Source: Actinomycetota bacterium (GTDB lineage Bacteria; Actinomycetota; Aquicultoria; Aquicultorales; Aquicultoraceae). From it: a stretch of 33,102 nt of DNA. Numbering within the stretch: position 1 is the first letter of the stretch; each line of letters opens with the position of its first letter. The notes beneath the pieces were generated by a model. The model saw only the letters and a list, made by a program, of their open reading frames with translations. It searched no databases and had not been told where the DNA came from. Both the position numbers and the translations under genes were made by a program. Shown piece after piece: positions 7,700 to 16,394 of this stretch. The DNA lies in NCBI GenBank assembly GCA_014859275.1, contig JACUUO010000017.1, positions 1-33,102 on the forward strand. The letters run 5' to 3'.

Positions 7700-8647
7700 C
7701 TAATCATGGACCCTATGTCCTAGCCTATCCCCAACTTTAATCCTGTACCCGCGGACAAATTCCTCCCCGCCCATCTTCCTTTTATTTGCGGGCTGTACCT
7801 CCGCTAAAAGTAGAGATTCGGTTGCCGTAGCGATATAGAGCCCCCTATTTTTATCGACATGAACTACTGTACCCGGTTCCCCGCGCTCAACCTCTGGCGC
7901 GGGCGAGACCCACCATACCTTAAGAAGCATGTCGTCGACATGGGTATGGGCTCCCGGTTTTGGATTAAGCGCCCTTACCTGATTAAAAATAACCGCAGCT
8001 GGTTTGCCCCAGTCGATTTCGACATCTGCGTCAGTTATCTTACTAGCATAAGTCACCTTTGACTCATCCTGCTTCATCGGGGTTGCTGTCCCTACCTCTA
8101 TATCGTCCAGGATTTTAACCGTCAGCTCAGCTGCTAAATCAGATATCCTCAACCCGATAGCCTCTGCGGTATCATCCGGCCCGATCTCGACCTCCTGTTG
8201 AAGGAGTATATCACCTGCATCAAGCTCCATAACCATCTGTATAACCGTGACCCCAGTTACCTCATCGCCAGCCATTATCGGCCTCTGGATAGGAGCGGCG
8301 CCGCGCCATCTCGGAAGAAGCGATGGGTGGACATTTATGATACCGCGCTTGGGAAGATCGAGAAGCCATTGAGGTATAATTTTCCCGTAAGCAAAGACAA
8401 CGCCGATGTCTGGTTTTAACTCTTCCACTCGTATCCTAAATACCTCATCCTTCAGCGTAAGCGGCTGAATTACGGGGATACCCTCTGAAAGCGCAAGCAG
8501 CTTTACCGGTGAGGCAATTATCTTTCGCTGGCGGCCTGCGGGTTTATCGGGCTGAGTTATAACGAGAACAACCTCGTGCTTCGATTCAATGATGCTCTTT
8601 AGGGTTGGGACCGCAAGCTGCGGGGTACCCATGAAAAACACGCGCAT
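7700..8647 (-). CDS. fmt: methionyl-tRNA formyltransferase
   Basis: It formylates initiator Met-tRNA using 10-formyltetrahydrofolate. The 315-residue protein has the N-terminal formyltransferase domain with MGTPQLAVPTL near the start, Asn105 and His107 in NVHPSLLPRWRGAAPIQ, and ELDAGD at 141-146 carrying the catalytic Asp. An OB-fold tRNA-binding domain occupies about 205-315. AGAGGT precedes the ATG by four bases. Its partner def lies about 140 bp upstream, the usual pairing of formylation and deformylation genes. Confidence 0.97.
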   Translation of the reverse strand: MRVFFMGTPQLAVPTLKSIIESKHEVVLVITQPDKPAGRQRKIIASPVKLLALSEGIPVIQPLTLKDEVFRIRVEELKPDIGVVFAYGKIIPQWLLDLPKRGIINVHPSLLPRWRGAAPIQRPIMAGDEVTGVTVIQMVMELDAGDILLQQEVEIGPDDTAEAIGLRISDLAAELTVKILDDIEVGTATPMKQDESKVTYASKITDADVEIDWGKPAAVIFNQVRALNPKPGAHTHVDDMLLKVWWVSPAPEVERGEPGTVVHVDKNRGLYIATATESLLLAEVQPANKRKMGGEEFVRGYRIKVGDRLGHRVHD

Positions 8648-8789
8648 TTTTACCTCTTTTAAGGGGGTGAATAAGCCGCTTTCTTATGCCTTTATCCCCG
8701 TGCCTATATTATTAGCTAAGAACCGGGCGCCAGCGTCCACAGCCGGCAGGGCATCCGGCTATTGGCTACTTTCCTGTTGGCTATCCTAA
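8648..8789. other. def-fmt spacer with palindrome and short repeats
   Basis: The 142-bp gap has no gene. It contains GCCGG-N8-CCGGC and two GGCTANT heptamers, and looks like the other repeat-filled spacers of the window. Confidence 0.4.
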
Positions 8790-9287
8790 CTAAATCAGCG
8801 GTGTCTTGCTCGCCAATTCTTTAAGTGCCCTTCTGCGCTCTTCAGGACTCGTTCTATCTAGTATGATAATGCCGCTTAGGTGATCCACCTCATGCTGTAA
8901 AGCACGGGCAAGGAGACCATCGGTCTCAAATTCAACGGTCTCACCACGTTCGTTTTGGGCCTTAAACCTGATTTTGACCGACCGGGTGACCACCATTTGA
9001 ATCTCGGGAGAAACGCTTAAGCACCCCTCTTCGCTATCCTCCACCTCTTCGCTGTACCAAGTAATCTCAGGGTTGATGAAGGCCATCAAATCCTCATCGA
9101 CGTCGACGACCGTCACCCGCTTTAGGACTCCTATCTGGTTCGCCGCAAGGCCGACTCCCGGCGCAGCATACATTGTATCGGCCATATTCTTTATCAGCTT
9201 ATGGATTTCCTCATCTATATTTTTAACTGGCAGCGTTTTCTCTTTTAACACTGGATCAGGAAATTTTCTTATCGGCAAAACCGCCAC
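8790..9287 (-). CDS. def: peptide deformylase
   Basis: It removes the N-formyl group from nascent proteins. The 165-residue protein has the three family motifs: GVGLAANQIG (44-53), EGCLS with metal ligand Cys89, and QHEVDHLSG with His132, catalytic Glu133 and His136. The start is GTG with GGAGG eight bases upstream. It lies between priA and fmt. Nothing unusual is seen; the metal is probably iron, as in most bacterial deformylases. Confidence 0.97.
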   Translation of the reverse strand: MAVLPIRKFPDPVLKEKTLPVKNIDEEIHKLIKNMADTMYAAPGVGLAANQIGVLKRVTVVDVDEDLMAFINPEITWYSEEVEDSEEGCLSVSPEIQMVVTRSVKIRFKAQNERGETVEFETDGLLARALQHEVDHLSGIIILDRTSPEERRRALKELASKTPLI

Positions 9288-9358
9288 TTCTTGTTCCTCC
9301 CCTTATGTAGCCCATAAATCACGGGACGCTAGCTATAATTATCGGCTACGAGCCAGTT

Positions 9359-11803
9359 CTAGAGTACCCATATCGGGTCCACGTCTACGGACAAAATTAC
9401 CATGTTTTGGTACTTCTTGGGCACGAACCGTCGAAAATTATCTTCCAGAAAGCTTTTTACTGTCAAGTCATCCCGCACTTTCAGCAGTATATGCCAGCGA
9501 TACTCTTTCTTTATCTTAAGCAGTGGTGCAGGTGAGGGACCAACAATATCGGCAGAACCGGTAAGGCTGGCTGCTTCAATTATCTTGGCGGCCCGCCTGG
9601 CCAGGCCAACTACTGCTTCTGGCTTGTGACCGGAGAACAGCAGCCTGATAACAGTAGAAAATGGAGGGTAGGAGAGCTCGCGCCTGAATTCAAGTTCAGT
9701 TTTATAGAATTCATCGTAATCGCCGGTCAGGACCGCCCGCAGGGGGTAACTGTCGGGCACGTATGTCTGAATGACGACTTTGCCGGGCTGCTCACCCCTA
9801 CCGGCCCGCCCGGCCACCTGCATTAAAAGCTGGAAGGTGAACTCACCGGCCCGAAAATCCGGTAGGTGAATGGAGGTATCTGCATTAACGACTCCCACAA
9901 GAGTGACCTCCGGAAAATCTAGCCCTTTAGCTATCATCTGAGTCCCCAGAAGAATTGCCGATCTCTCTTCCTTAAATCTGGCCAATCCCTTCTGATGGGA
10001 GTCTTTACGCGCTGTAGTGTCGGCATCCATTCTGATTATCGGGGTATCGGGGTAAAAGCGGTGAAGTTCCGTCTCAACCCGCTGCGTTCCAGAACCCGGG
10101 TATTTAATAGCATGACCGCTGCACTTCGGGCATGTATCAGGTGCTTTTAGTGTAAAATTGCAGTGATGGCAGCGTAAGCTATGGTTAACCGAGTGATAAG
10201 TAAGGGATATCTCGCAGTTGCAGCATTTGGGCACAAAGCCGCACTCCTGACAGAGGATAAAATTTGAGAAACCCCGCCTGTTTAGGAAAAGAATCGCCTT
10301 TTCACCAGCTTTAAGGGTATCTTCCAGTCTGCTCCTGAGCAGATTACCTAGAATAGGCCTTTCCTTTCCATAAGGCTCATCCCTCATATCGACAATCTCT
10401 ATCCTCGGGAGATCCCTTTTCTGGACGCGCTCCCTTAAGAAGAGCGGCCTGTATAAACCCACTTCTGAATGCCGCTTGGTTTCAAGAGATGGCGTGGCGC
10501 TTCCCAGCACCACGCATGCGCCTTCTAAACTTGCCCTTTTTATCGCGACCTCTCTCGCGTTATATCTTGGATTTCTCCCCTGTTTATAGCTCGCTTCATG
10601 CTCCTCATCGACGATGATGATGCCAAGTTTTGATACTGGCGCAAATACAGCTGATCGAGCCCCGACTACTACCCTATACCTGCCCTCCTGGATACCCCGC
10701 CACTGATCAAACCGCTCACCTGCACCCAGGCCGCTATGGAGCACCGCGACCGCCCTACTAAACCTCGCCTTAAATCTCGCGACAGCCTGCGTAGTCAGTA
10801 CTATCTCAGGAACTAAAACGATAGCACTCTTTCCCAAATCAAGAACCCTTTGGATGGCTCTTAGATAGACCTCAGTCTTGCCGCTTCCAGTTATGCCCTG
10901 CAGTAGAAATACATCGTTTGAACCGCGCTCTATAACTTTGATTATCGCTGAAAGGGCGACCTGCTGCTCATCGGTCAACGCCACCATCTTATCCTTCTGG
11001 GAAAAGTAAAGTTTGGGCTCCCGGCTAACCGGGCGCTCTTCCACGCGCACAAACCCGCGCCCTACCAATGCCTGAAGCGAGGAGTAAGGAGCTCTAACTT
11101 CATCCAGTAGTCGTGCCACCTGGATGGCGCCGTGCAGAAATAGCATCTCCATAATCTTTCGCTGCTTGGGCGCCCGTTTTAGCTCAGCCAATAGGGTTTC
11201 GTTAGCAGTCTCGGTTGAAACCAGAAGGGCGTACCGCGCGCTTATCTCGTTAATTTTTGGCCTCTCGATCCCGTAGTATCGCTCAATCAAACCGGAATCC
11301 TGGAGCCTCTTTATGATCGAGGAGATATCCCTGCCTCCACAAGCCTCCTTCAACATATCCACCCGAGTATCGCCCTCTAGGCCTTTTAGAGTGTCAAATA
11401 TCTTGCTCTGGCGTGGCGTTAGGTCGTGCTCCGGATGCCCAATTATTCTGACCGATTGGATAACCTTTCTTCCATGCCCCGGGGGGAGTGCAAGCTTTAG
11501 GGACTCACCCATCGTTGACAGGTAGTAATTGGCAACCCAATGGCAGAGTTTGACCATGCGCTCGTCAAAAACCGGTCTCTCATTAATGACGGCCTCTATG
11601 GGGAGGAGATTTTCTATCTCTGAGTGATCGGAAATTCCAACAACATAGCCGATCTGCTTTGTTGAACCAAAAGGGACTAAGACCACCGATCCCACGCATA
11701 TCTCTTGAGCGAGCCCGGTAGGAACTAGATAATCGAAAATACGGTCGATTTTCCTTACTGGAAGATCGACGATAACTTTAGCTACAAATGGTTCTTGAGG
11801 CAA
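9359..11803 (-). CDS. priA: primosomal protein N', replication restart helicase
   Basis: PriA recognises stalled or recombined forks and reloads the replisome. The 814-residue protein has an N-terminal 3'-end-binding domain (about 1-105), then a winged-helix region, Walker A GITGSGKT at 303-310, DEEH at 399-402, GSATPS at 434-439, and a zinc region with cysteines at 518, 521, 527, 530, 545, 548, 558 and 561. Motif VI-like QVAGRAGRG is also present. Both ATPase and zinc sites look intact, unlike the Mycobacterium PriA proteins, which I recall as degenerate in the helicase motifs. The start is TTG with AGGAG eight bases upstream. Confidence 0.97.
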   Translation of the reverse strand: MPQEPFVAKVIVDLPVRKIDRIFDYLVPTGLAQEICVGSVVLVPFGSTKQIGYVVGISDHSEIENLLPIEAVINERPVFDERMVKLCHWVANYYLSTMGESLKLALPPGHGRKVIQSVRIIGHPEHDLTPRQSKIFDTLKGLEGDTRVDMLKEACGGRDISSIIKRLQDSGLIERYYGIERPKINEISARYALLVSTETANETLLAELKRAPKQRKIMEMLFLHGAIQVARLLDEVRAPYSSLQALVGRGFVRVEERPVSREPKLYFSQKDKMVALTDEQQVALSAIIKVIERGSNDVFLLQGITGSGKTEVYLRAIQRVLDLGKSAIVLVPEIVLTTQAVARFKARFSRAVAVLHSGLGAGERFDQWRGIQEGRYRVVVGARSAVFAPVSKLGIIIVDEEHEASYKQGRNPRYNAREVAIKRASLEGACVVLGSATPSLETKRHSEVGLYRPLFLRERVQKRDLPRIEIVDMRDEPYGKERPILGNLLRSRLEDTLKAGEKAILFLNRRGFSNFILCQECGFVPKCCNCEISLTYHSVNHSLRCHHCNFTLKAPDTCPKCSGHAIKYPGSGTQRVETELHRFYPDTPIIRMDADTTARKDSHQKGLARFKEERSAILLGTQMIAKGLDFPEVTLVGVVNADTSIHLPDFRAGEFTFQLLMQVAGRAGRGEQPGKVVIQTYVPDSYPLRAVLTGDYDEFYKTELEFRRELSYPPFSTVIRLLFSGHKPEAVVGLARRAAKIIEAASLTGSADIVGPSPAPLLKIKKEYRWHILLKVRDDLTVKSFLEDNFRRFVPKKYQNMVILSVDVDPIWVL

Positions 11804-11857
11804 AGACGGTACTCCTTGTTATCCAGTACTGCGGTGCTGCAGTGCCAATATCCATTC

Positions 11858-11924
11858 GTAGTTGCCCCATTTATGGGGCGAGCTCTCATCCTACATAACA
11901 CGTAGTTGCCCCATTTATGGGGCG
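11858..11924. repeat. two direct copies of a palindromic element
   Basis: GTAGTTGCCCCATTTATGGG plus GCG occurs at 11858-11880 and again at 11902-11924. The core GCCCCAT-TT-ATGGGGC is self-complementary. A diverged copy in opposite orientation lies at 28836-28856 (CCCGAT-GA-ATCGGG followed by CAACTAC). Confidence 0.8.
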
Positions 11925-11969
11925 TGCTTTAGCAGTGTTGCAGTTAAGTGTAAGCACAAGGTGTGGGTC

Positions 11970-12006
11970 TGAGATTCTTCGGTCGCTACCGCTCCCTCAG
12001 AATGAC
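11970..12006. repeat. REP-like element (GAGATTCTTC...CAGAATGAC)
   Basis: The element begins TGAGATTCTTC and ends CTCAGAATGAC around a variable GC-rich core. Related copies lie at 28703-28741 (same orientation) and 28511-28550 (inverted). From memory, repeats of this type are widespread in bacterial intergenic DNA. Confidence 0.65.
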
Positions 12007-12014
12007 GGAAAAGC

Positions 12015-12042
12015 TAGTAGTTAGTAGTTAGTAGTTCATAGA
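12015..12042. repeat. heptamer array (TAGTAGT)
   Basis: Three identical TAGTAGT units are followed by one diverged unit in perfect 7-bp phase. Confidence 0.75.
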
Positions 12043-12070
12043 GTAGTGCCCACATCTCTTACCCTCATCA

Positions 12071-12110
12071 ACATTGGCACATTCGCACCTTGGCACTTTA
12101 GGACAGTACC
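12071..12110. repeat. octamer array (ACNTTNGC)
   Basis: Five 8-bp units in phase, beginning ACATTGGC and ACATTCGC and ending ACAGTACC. A second, similar array of four units lies at 12168-12199, and a third begins at 28905. Confidence 0.65.
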
Positions 12111-12334
12111 CACATCTCTTGCTTCCACTTGGCCATTGACTAATACCCACACTTCCTACCCTCACTGACATTGGCCCCTTGGCACCTCAAGACAGTACCC
12201 ACACTTCATTCCCACACTCTGCAGCACTGCAGCACTAGGTAACTATTCCCACATCTCTTACCCACACTAACTGGTAACTGCAGCACTGGATAACTCTACC
12301 CACGTCTCTTTCCCACACTCTCGACCCACATCCC

Positions 12335-12373
12335 TGGTAACCCGGTAACCTGTAACCCGGTAACCGATTTACC
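12335..12373. repeat. octamer array (NGGTAACC) next to the metK stop codon
   Basis: TGGTAACC and CGGTAACC units (one shortened to 7 bp) run to within about 8 bp of the metK 3' end. The same family recurs at 28259-28306 and 28960-29015. Confidence 0.7.
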
Positions 12374-12380
12374 GAGTATT

Positions 12381-13613
12381 CTATCCCAACGTCAAAAGGT
12401 CCTCATCCAGTTCTTTTATACCAGCTTCCTCACGAAGTACCGCCGCTTTGTCTATCCTTTCCCAGGTAAAGTCATCATCGGAGCGACCGAAATGGCCATA
12501 GGCTGCCGTCTTCTTGTAGATCGGCCTCCTTAAATTCAGGTTGTCAATAATTGCCGCCGGTCTTAAATCAAAGTGCCTCCCAATGAGTTCTTCGATGTCG
12601 CCAACCGGGATTTTTTCCGTGTCGAATGTCTCGACCGAAATGGAGACCGGATGCGCAACCCCGATTGCGTAGGCAACCTGGACCTCACAGCGGTCTGTAA
12701 GGCCCGCGGCAACCACGTTCTTCGCCACATACCTCGCCGCATAAGCACCGGAGCGATCGACCTTGGTCGGGTCCTTGCCGGAGAACGCGCCTCCGCCATG
12801 GCGGGCAAGGCCGCCGTAGGTATCTACTATGATTTTGCGCCCGGTAAGCCCAGTATCGCCCTGGGGGCCGCCTATTTCAAACCTGCCCGTCGGGTTAATC
12901 AGGATCTTGACCTTGTCATAATCGATCAATCTCCTTGGAATGATCGGCTCTATCACCTTTTCTATCAGGGCCGGCCTAAGCTCGCCATCTATATCGATAC
13001 CCGGCGCATGCTGGGTGGATATGACGATAGTTTCCACTTCAACCGGCTTCCCATCCTCGTAAGCGATGGTTATCTGGGTTTTACCATCAGGGCGAAGATA
13101 TGGGATCGCCCCGGACTTCCTCACCTCGGATAGGCGATGCGCCAGCTTATGAGCAAGGGTAATAGGTAGAGGCATCAACTCCGGAGTCTCGTTACAAGCA
13201 TAACCAAACATCATGCCCTGATCACCCGCACCCTGCTTGTCAAGATTCTCATCAATCCCCAGAGTCCGGTTTTCATAGGCGCAGTCAACGCCCTGTGAAA
13301 TATCGGGTGATTGCGGATCAATACTGGTAATAATTCCGCAAGTATCGCAGTCGAATCCAAATTTTGCCCTCGTATAGCCGACGTTACGGATAGTCTCTCT
13401 GACAACATTTGGTATATCAACATAAGTGCACGTGGTAACCTCACCGGCAACCACCACCAGACCGGTAGTTACAAGAGTTTCGATGGCAACTCTTGCCATC
13501 GGATCATCAGTGTAGATTGCATCCAAGATTGAATCGGATATCTGATCCGCAATCTTATCCGGATGTCCCTCTGTCACCGATTCGGATGTGATTAAATAGC
13601 GTTTACTGGACAA
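12381..13613 (-). CDS. metK: S-adenosylmethionine synthetase
   Basis: It makes SAM from methionine and ATP. The 410-residue protein has [16 protein letters not shown] (12-27) with His17 and Asp19, [12 protein letters not shown] at 128-139, and the P-loop-like [17 protein letters not shown]. The start is TTG, placed by GGAGG seven bases upstream; the Shine-Dalgarno follows directly after the riboswitch terminator. Expression is expected to be turned off by SAM through the SAM-I riboswitch upstream. SAM also feeds SpeD, encoded at the other end of the window. Its place between coaBC and priA is the actinobacterial order. Confidence 0.98.
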   Translation of the reverse strand: MSSKRYLITSESVTEGHPDKIADQISDSILDAIYTDDPMARVAIETLVTTGLVVVAGEVTTCTYVDIPNVVRETIRNVGYTRAKFGFDCDTCGIITSIDPQSPDISQGVDCAYENRTLGIDENLDKQGAGDQGMMFGYACNETPELMPLPITLAHKLAHRLSEVRKSGAIPYLRPDGKTQITIAYEDGKPVEVETIVISTQHAPGIDIDGELRPALIEKVIEPIIPRRLIDYDKVKILINPTGRFEIGGPQGDTGLTGRKIIVDTYGGLARHGGGAFSGKDPTKVDRSGAYAARYVAKNVVAAGLTDRCEVQVAYAIGVAHPVSISVETFDTEKIPVGDIEELIGRHFDLRPAAIIDNLNLRRPIYKKTAAYGHFGRSDDDFTWERIDKAAVLREEAGIKELDEDLLTLG

Positions 13614-13630
13614 ATTGATACCTCCTATTC

Positions 13631-13666
13631 TAAAAAAGACCCTCGAGCCTGAAAGTGCTCGAGGGT
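13631..13666 (-). terminator. intrinsic terminator of the SAM riboswitch
   Basis: On the minus strand, ACCCTCGAGC and GCTCGAGGGT form a perfect 10-bp stem with an eight-base loop, followed by CTTTTTT. It lies between the SAM-I aptamer and the metK ribosome binding site. Confidence 0.92.
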
Positions 13667-13690
13667 TTATATGCTAGTACTGTAAACCTT

Positions 13691-13837
13691 CTCTCATCTT
13701 TCAGAACCTTGTAATCGAAAGATCAAGCTTTTCGCTTCTGCAGGAATTAGCACCTTAAAAACGTTAGCATAAGCTAATCCGTCTCCAGGTTGCCGAGGCT
13801 TCACCGGGCCAGTCCCTCCACCTCTCTGGATAAGAGC
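13691..13837 (-). ncRNA. SAM-I (S-box) riboswitch
   Basis: The minus strand shows the S-box core: CTTATCCAGAGAGGTGGAGG, GACTGGCCC, TGAAGCC-CGGCAACC, then P3/P4 stems and a closing AGATGAGAG. It precedes metK and is followed by a strong terminator, so SAM should cause early termination. A possible promoter (TTGAAA at 13865-13870 with a weak TAAACA at 13843-13848) would start transcription close to the aptamer; it overlaps an ACCGG-N4-CCGGT palindrome. Confidence 0.96.
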
Positions 13838-13889
13838 CGCTATGTTTACCGGCCAGCCGGTAATTTTCAACGTCCAGGTTAAAAGATAT

Positions 13890-13912
13890 TCTGTTAACTG
13901 CAGGTTAACAGA
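13890..13912 (-). terminator. hairpin after coaBC, possible terminator
   Basis: TCTGTTAAC-N5-GTTAACAGA is a perfect 9-bp stem about 40 bp after the coaBC stop codon. Read on the minus strand it is followed by ATATCTTTT, a short and imperfect T-run. It may separate coaBC from the riboswitch-controlled metK unit. Confidence 0.45.
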
Positions 13913-13952
13913 TACAACAGCCCGAAGTCAAGTAGCAGCAGGTAACTTGAAT

Positions 13953-15176
13953 TTAGTCAGCGGCATCGCGCTTAAGCGCTCCAACCAACCAGTCCATAAT
14001 CCTTCCAGCCAAGTCGGATTTTCGATACGTTTTAAGATCGCCCATCGGTCCGCTGCGATCGATCAAAATGGCCAGATTTAGATCGCTTCCAAACCCGACG
14101 CCGGGCTTTCCTATGTTGTTAGCAACTATTAAATCAAGGTTTTTCTTCTTGAGCTTTTCCACCGCGCTCTCGATAATATTTTCCGACTCCGCAGCAAATC
14201 CGACTACAATCCTGCGCCCTTCTTTCTCGGATACCATCTGCAATATATCCGGATTTAGTCCAAGCCCGAGGCTCTTCGGCATCTTTTCCTTTTTTATCTT
14301 TTCAACACTCTCCTCGGATGGCCTGAAATCGGCGATGGCCGCCGCCATAATAACGGCATCAGCTTGCGGCAGGTAGTCCAGCACTGCCTGCTTCATCTGC
14401 CGAGCTGTTTCAACGTTTACAACCTTTATGCCGTAAGGCGGCCTCAAACATGTCGGCCCGGAGATCAGGACCACATCGCCCCCACGCGCCTCCGCCGCCT
14501 CCGCGATTGCATACCCCATCTTCCCTGACGAGCGATTTCCAATAAAGCGCACCGGGTCGATCGGCTCATGCGTACCACCTGCGGTTACCAGGATGGTCTT
14601 GCCTTCTAGTCCCCGCACCACTGTAAGGAGGTTCTTAAGGTAATCTATGATCGTCTCAGTCTTTGGAAATCTTCCGATCGCCTCTTCCTCTCCACAGGCG
14701 AGCCTCCCTACTTCCGGCTCAATTATGTGAATGCCACGTTCTCTAAGAGTCTCCAGGTTGTGCTGGGTCGCCTTGTTAAGCCACATGTAGTTATTCATCG
14801 CTGGGATCATGACGACGGCACTCCTTGTGGCTACAATTGTGGTTGAGAGGGTATCATCAGCTATACCACAGGCGGCCTTTGCTAATATATTTGCGGTAGC
14901 GGGAGCGATAACAATTACATCCGCTTCCTCGCTTATCGATATATGGTATATCCGCCCCTGCGGATTGGAGGCGAACAGATCGGTTATTACCGGTTGGCAC
15001 GTTATCGATTGAAATGTAATTGGGCTTACGAACTTCACCGCGTTCTCGCTCATGATAATCTTAACCGTTGCCCCCGCCTGTGTAAGTTCGCTGGCAAGGT
15101 CAACCGCCTTATATGCGGCAATTCCGCCCGATACGCCCAACGCTATTGTTTTTCCTTTGAATATATACTCAGTCAT
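13953..15176 (-). CDS. coaBC: bifunctional phosphopantothenoylcysteine decarboxylase / phosphopantothenate-cysteine ligase
   Basis: It performs two consecutive steps of coenzyme A synthesis. The 407-residue protein has the FMN-dependent CoaC domain (1-190) with GVSGGIAAYK (14-23), active-site His78, PAMN at 125-128 and Cys161 in RLACGEEE, and the CTP-dependent CoaB domain (from about 193) with VTAGGTHEPIDPVRFIGNRS and the later AAIADFRP. The start ATG has only a weak GAGACC upstream. It follows rpoZ by 18 bp, so it is probably in the mihF-gmk-rpoZ-coaBC transcript. Length is normal. Confidence 0.97.
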   Translation of the reverse strand: MTEYIFKGKTIALGVSGGIAAYKAVDLASELTQAGATVKIIMSENAVKFVSPITFQSITCQPVITDLFASNPQGRIYHISISEEADVIVIAPATANILAKAACGIADDTLSTTIVATRSAVVMIPAMNNYMWLNKATQHNLETLRERGIHIIEPEVGRLACGEEEAIGRFPKTETIIDYLKNLLTVVRGLEGKTILVTAGGTHEPIDPVRFIGNRSSGKMGYAIAEAAEARGGDVVLISGPTCLRPPYGIKVVNVETARQMKQAVLDYLPQADAVIMAAAIADFRPSEESVEKIKKEKMPKSLGLGLNPDILQMVSEKEGRRIVVGFAAESENIIESAVEKLKKKNLDLIVANNIGKPGVGFGSDLNLAILIDRSGPMGDLKTYRKSDLAGRIMDWLVGALKRDAAD

Positions 15177-15194
15177 GCAATTTGGTCTCGGTGA

Positions 15195-15437
15195 TTACTT
15201 GATGCCCTCAACGAATCTCTCATAAGTGACCTTTCCCTGCGCAATCTCCTCGAGAGAAATACTTAAGGGCTTGCCTGAGATCGCTTCTATCTGAGGCGGT
15301 CTTACCCTTACTAGATCATGACGCTTTATTGCGTTGAAATAGTCATTTACCTGCCTCGCCCTTTTGGCGGCGGCAATGACTAGAGTATACTTGCTATCAA
15401 ACTTATCTAAGAGCCTATTGATATCCGGCCTTGCCAC
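15195..15437 (-). CDS. rpoZ: RNA polymerase omega subunit
   Basis: This 80-residue protein stabilises beta-prime in RNA polymerase. It has the omega signature near the N-terminus (RPDINRLLDKFDSKYTLVIA followed by AKRAR), and its place between gmk and coaBC is the conserved bacterial arrangement. The start is GTG with a poor Shine-Dalgarno, and translation may be coupled to gmk, which ends 18 bp upstream. Confidence 0.95.
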   Translation of the reverse strand: MARPDINRLLDKFDSKYTLVIAAAKRARQVNDYFNAIKRHDLVRVRPPQIEAISGKPLSISLEEIAQGKVTYERFVEGIK

Positions 15438-15455
15438 TTAACTATCACCCACACT

Positions 15456-16025
15456 TTAATTTTTAGATCTTTCGGCCTGCACGACCTCGACCAACTCACT
15501 GGCGGCCCTGTTTATGTCATCATTTATTACCACATAATCGTATGTTTTAGCAAGCAGCATCTCCATTTCCGCATTTTTCAGCCGGCGTGCTAACTCAGCC
15601 TCCGTTTCGGTATCTCTCAGCTTGAGCCGTTTTGCTAATTCCTCCACCGAAGGTGGTTCGATAAAGATACGCACTGCCTCAGGCATCTTTTCTTTCACGC
15701 TGGTTGCGCCCTGGACATCTATCACAAGCACAACGTCTCTTCCTTCTGACAGTTCTTTTTTGATCGTAGATTTCAGGGTGCCATAGCGGTTGCCATGAAC
15801 TACCGCCCACTCAAGAAAATCATCGTTTTCGATATGTTTCCCGAATTCCGCTTCCGACATGAAGAAATAATCGGTGCCATCCACCTCGCCAGTGCGCGGT
15901 TTTCGCGTCGTCGCTGAAACCGAGCGTGTAAGGGAAGGGACTCTTTTTAGCAGCTCAGCCGTAAGAGTCCCCTTCCCAGCTCCTGATGGACCTGATATAA
16001 CGAAAACTTTTGGGTCCATATCCAC
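15456..16025 (-). CDS. gmk: guanylate kinase
   Basis: It phosphorylates GMP to GDP. The P-loop GPSGAGKGT is at the N-terminus, followed by the GMP-binding SVSATTRKPRTGEVDGTDYFF segment region and DVVLVIDVQGA. Three starts are possible: GTG 16034 without a Shine-Dalgarno, GTG 16025 with AGGTG six bases upstream (chosen), and ATG 16019, which would fit the usual family N-terminus equally well. It is almost contiguous with mihF, whose stop codon lies at 16039-16041, so the two are surely co-transcribed. Confidence 0.96.
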   Translation of the reverse strand: MDMDPKVFVISGPSGAGKGTLTAELLKRVPSLTRSVSATTRKPRTGEVDGTDYFFMSEAEFGKHIENDDFLEWAVVHGNRYGTLKSTIKKELSEGRDVVLVIDVQGATSVKEKMPEAVRIFIEPPSVEELAKRLKLRDTETEAELARRLKNAEMEMLLAKTYDYVVINDDINRAASELVEVVQAERSKN

Positions 16026-16038
16026 CCGGTTCACCTAT

Positions 16039-16350
16039 CTATTTGCTCACCGAGCTAATCAATGCTTCTCTTTGCTTGCTTCCAAGCCCCTGGACCCTCC
16101 TGGTTGGGCTGATGCCAGCATCCTGCATAATCTTCTGGGCCCTGGCTTTCCCTACACCGGGTAGTGATTCAAGCAAACTACTGACCTTCATTCTGGAGAT
16201 TATCGGATCATCGGTCTTCGATATAATATCCTTAATGCTTACCTCTCCGCTTTTTAGTCTCTTCCTGAGATCTGCTCTTTTCTGCCTGGCCTCTGCGGCT
16301 TTTTTCAGAGCTTCCTGCCTCTGCTCCTCAGTTAGTTTCGGTAACGGCAT
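16039..16350 (-). CDS. mihF: integration host factor, actinobacterial type (MihF)
   Basis: This 103-residue nucleoid protein is specific to Actinobacteria; relatives bind and bend DNA and support phage integration and chromosome organisation. Seen here: a basic, helical N-terminal half (TEEQRQEALKKAAEARQKRA) and a helix-two-turn-helix-like segment with LPGVGKARAQKIM (63-75) followed by GISPTRRVQGLGSKQR. A strong AAGGAGG precedes the ATG, and the neighbouring gmk is its usual partner. Together with the gene order it is the best lineage marker in the window. Confidence 0.95.
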   Translation of the reverse strand: MPLPKLTEEQRQEALKKAAEARQKRADLRKRLKSGEVSIKDIISKTDDPIISRMKVSSLLESLPGVGKARAQKIMQDAGISPTRRVQGLGSKQREALISSVSK

Positions 16351-16388
16351 AATTCCTCCTTAAGTTGGGTGGTTGGATTTTAATGGTG

Positions 16389-16394
16389 ATTATA
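16389..16394 (-). promoter_or_regulatory. probable -10 box of the mihF-gmk-rpoZ-coaBC operon
   Basis: TATAAT on the minus strand lies about 40 bp before the mihF ATG. The -35 partner is poor (TTTATC at 17-bp spacing), so only the -10 is confidently called. Confidence 0.45.

Larger units (their letters stand above)
11804..12380. other. 577-bp gene-free region packed with short repeats
   Basis: Between metK and priA no ORF, RNA gene or riboswitch is seen. The stretch holds two copies of a palindromic element, one REP-like element, a TAGTAGT heptamer array, two ACNTTGGC-type octamer arrays and a GGTAACC octamer array, joined by recurring phrases such as CCCACATCTCTT and CCCACACTTC. The composition differs clearly from the flanking genes. 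Confidence 0.75.

Noticed and set aside
12015-12373. possible CRISPR-like array
   Set aside because: Units are 7-8 bp without spacers, and no cas gene is present; the Cas4-like fold of the 29099 nuclease alone is not evidence of CRISPR.
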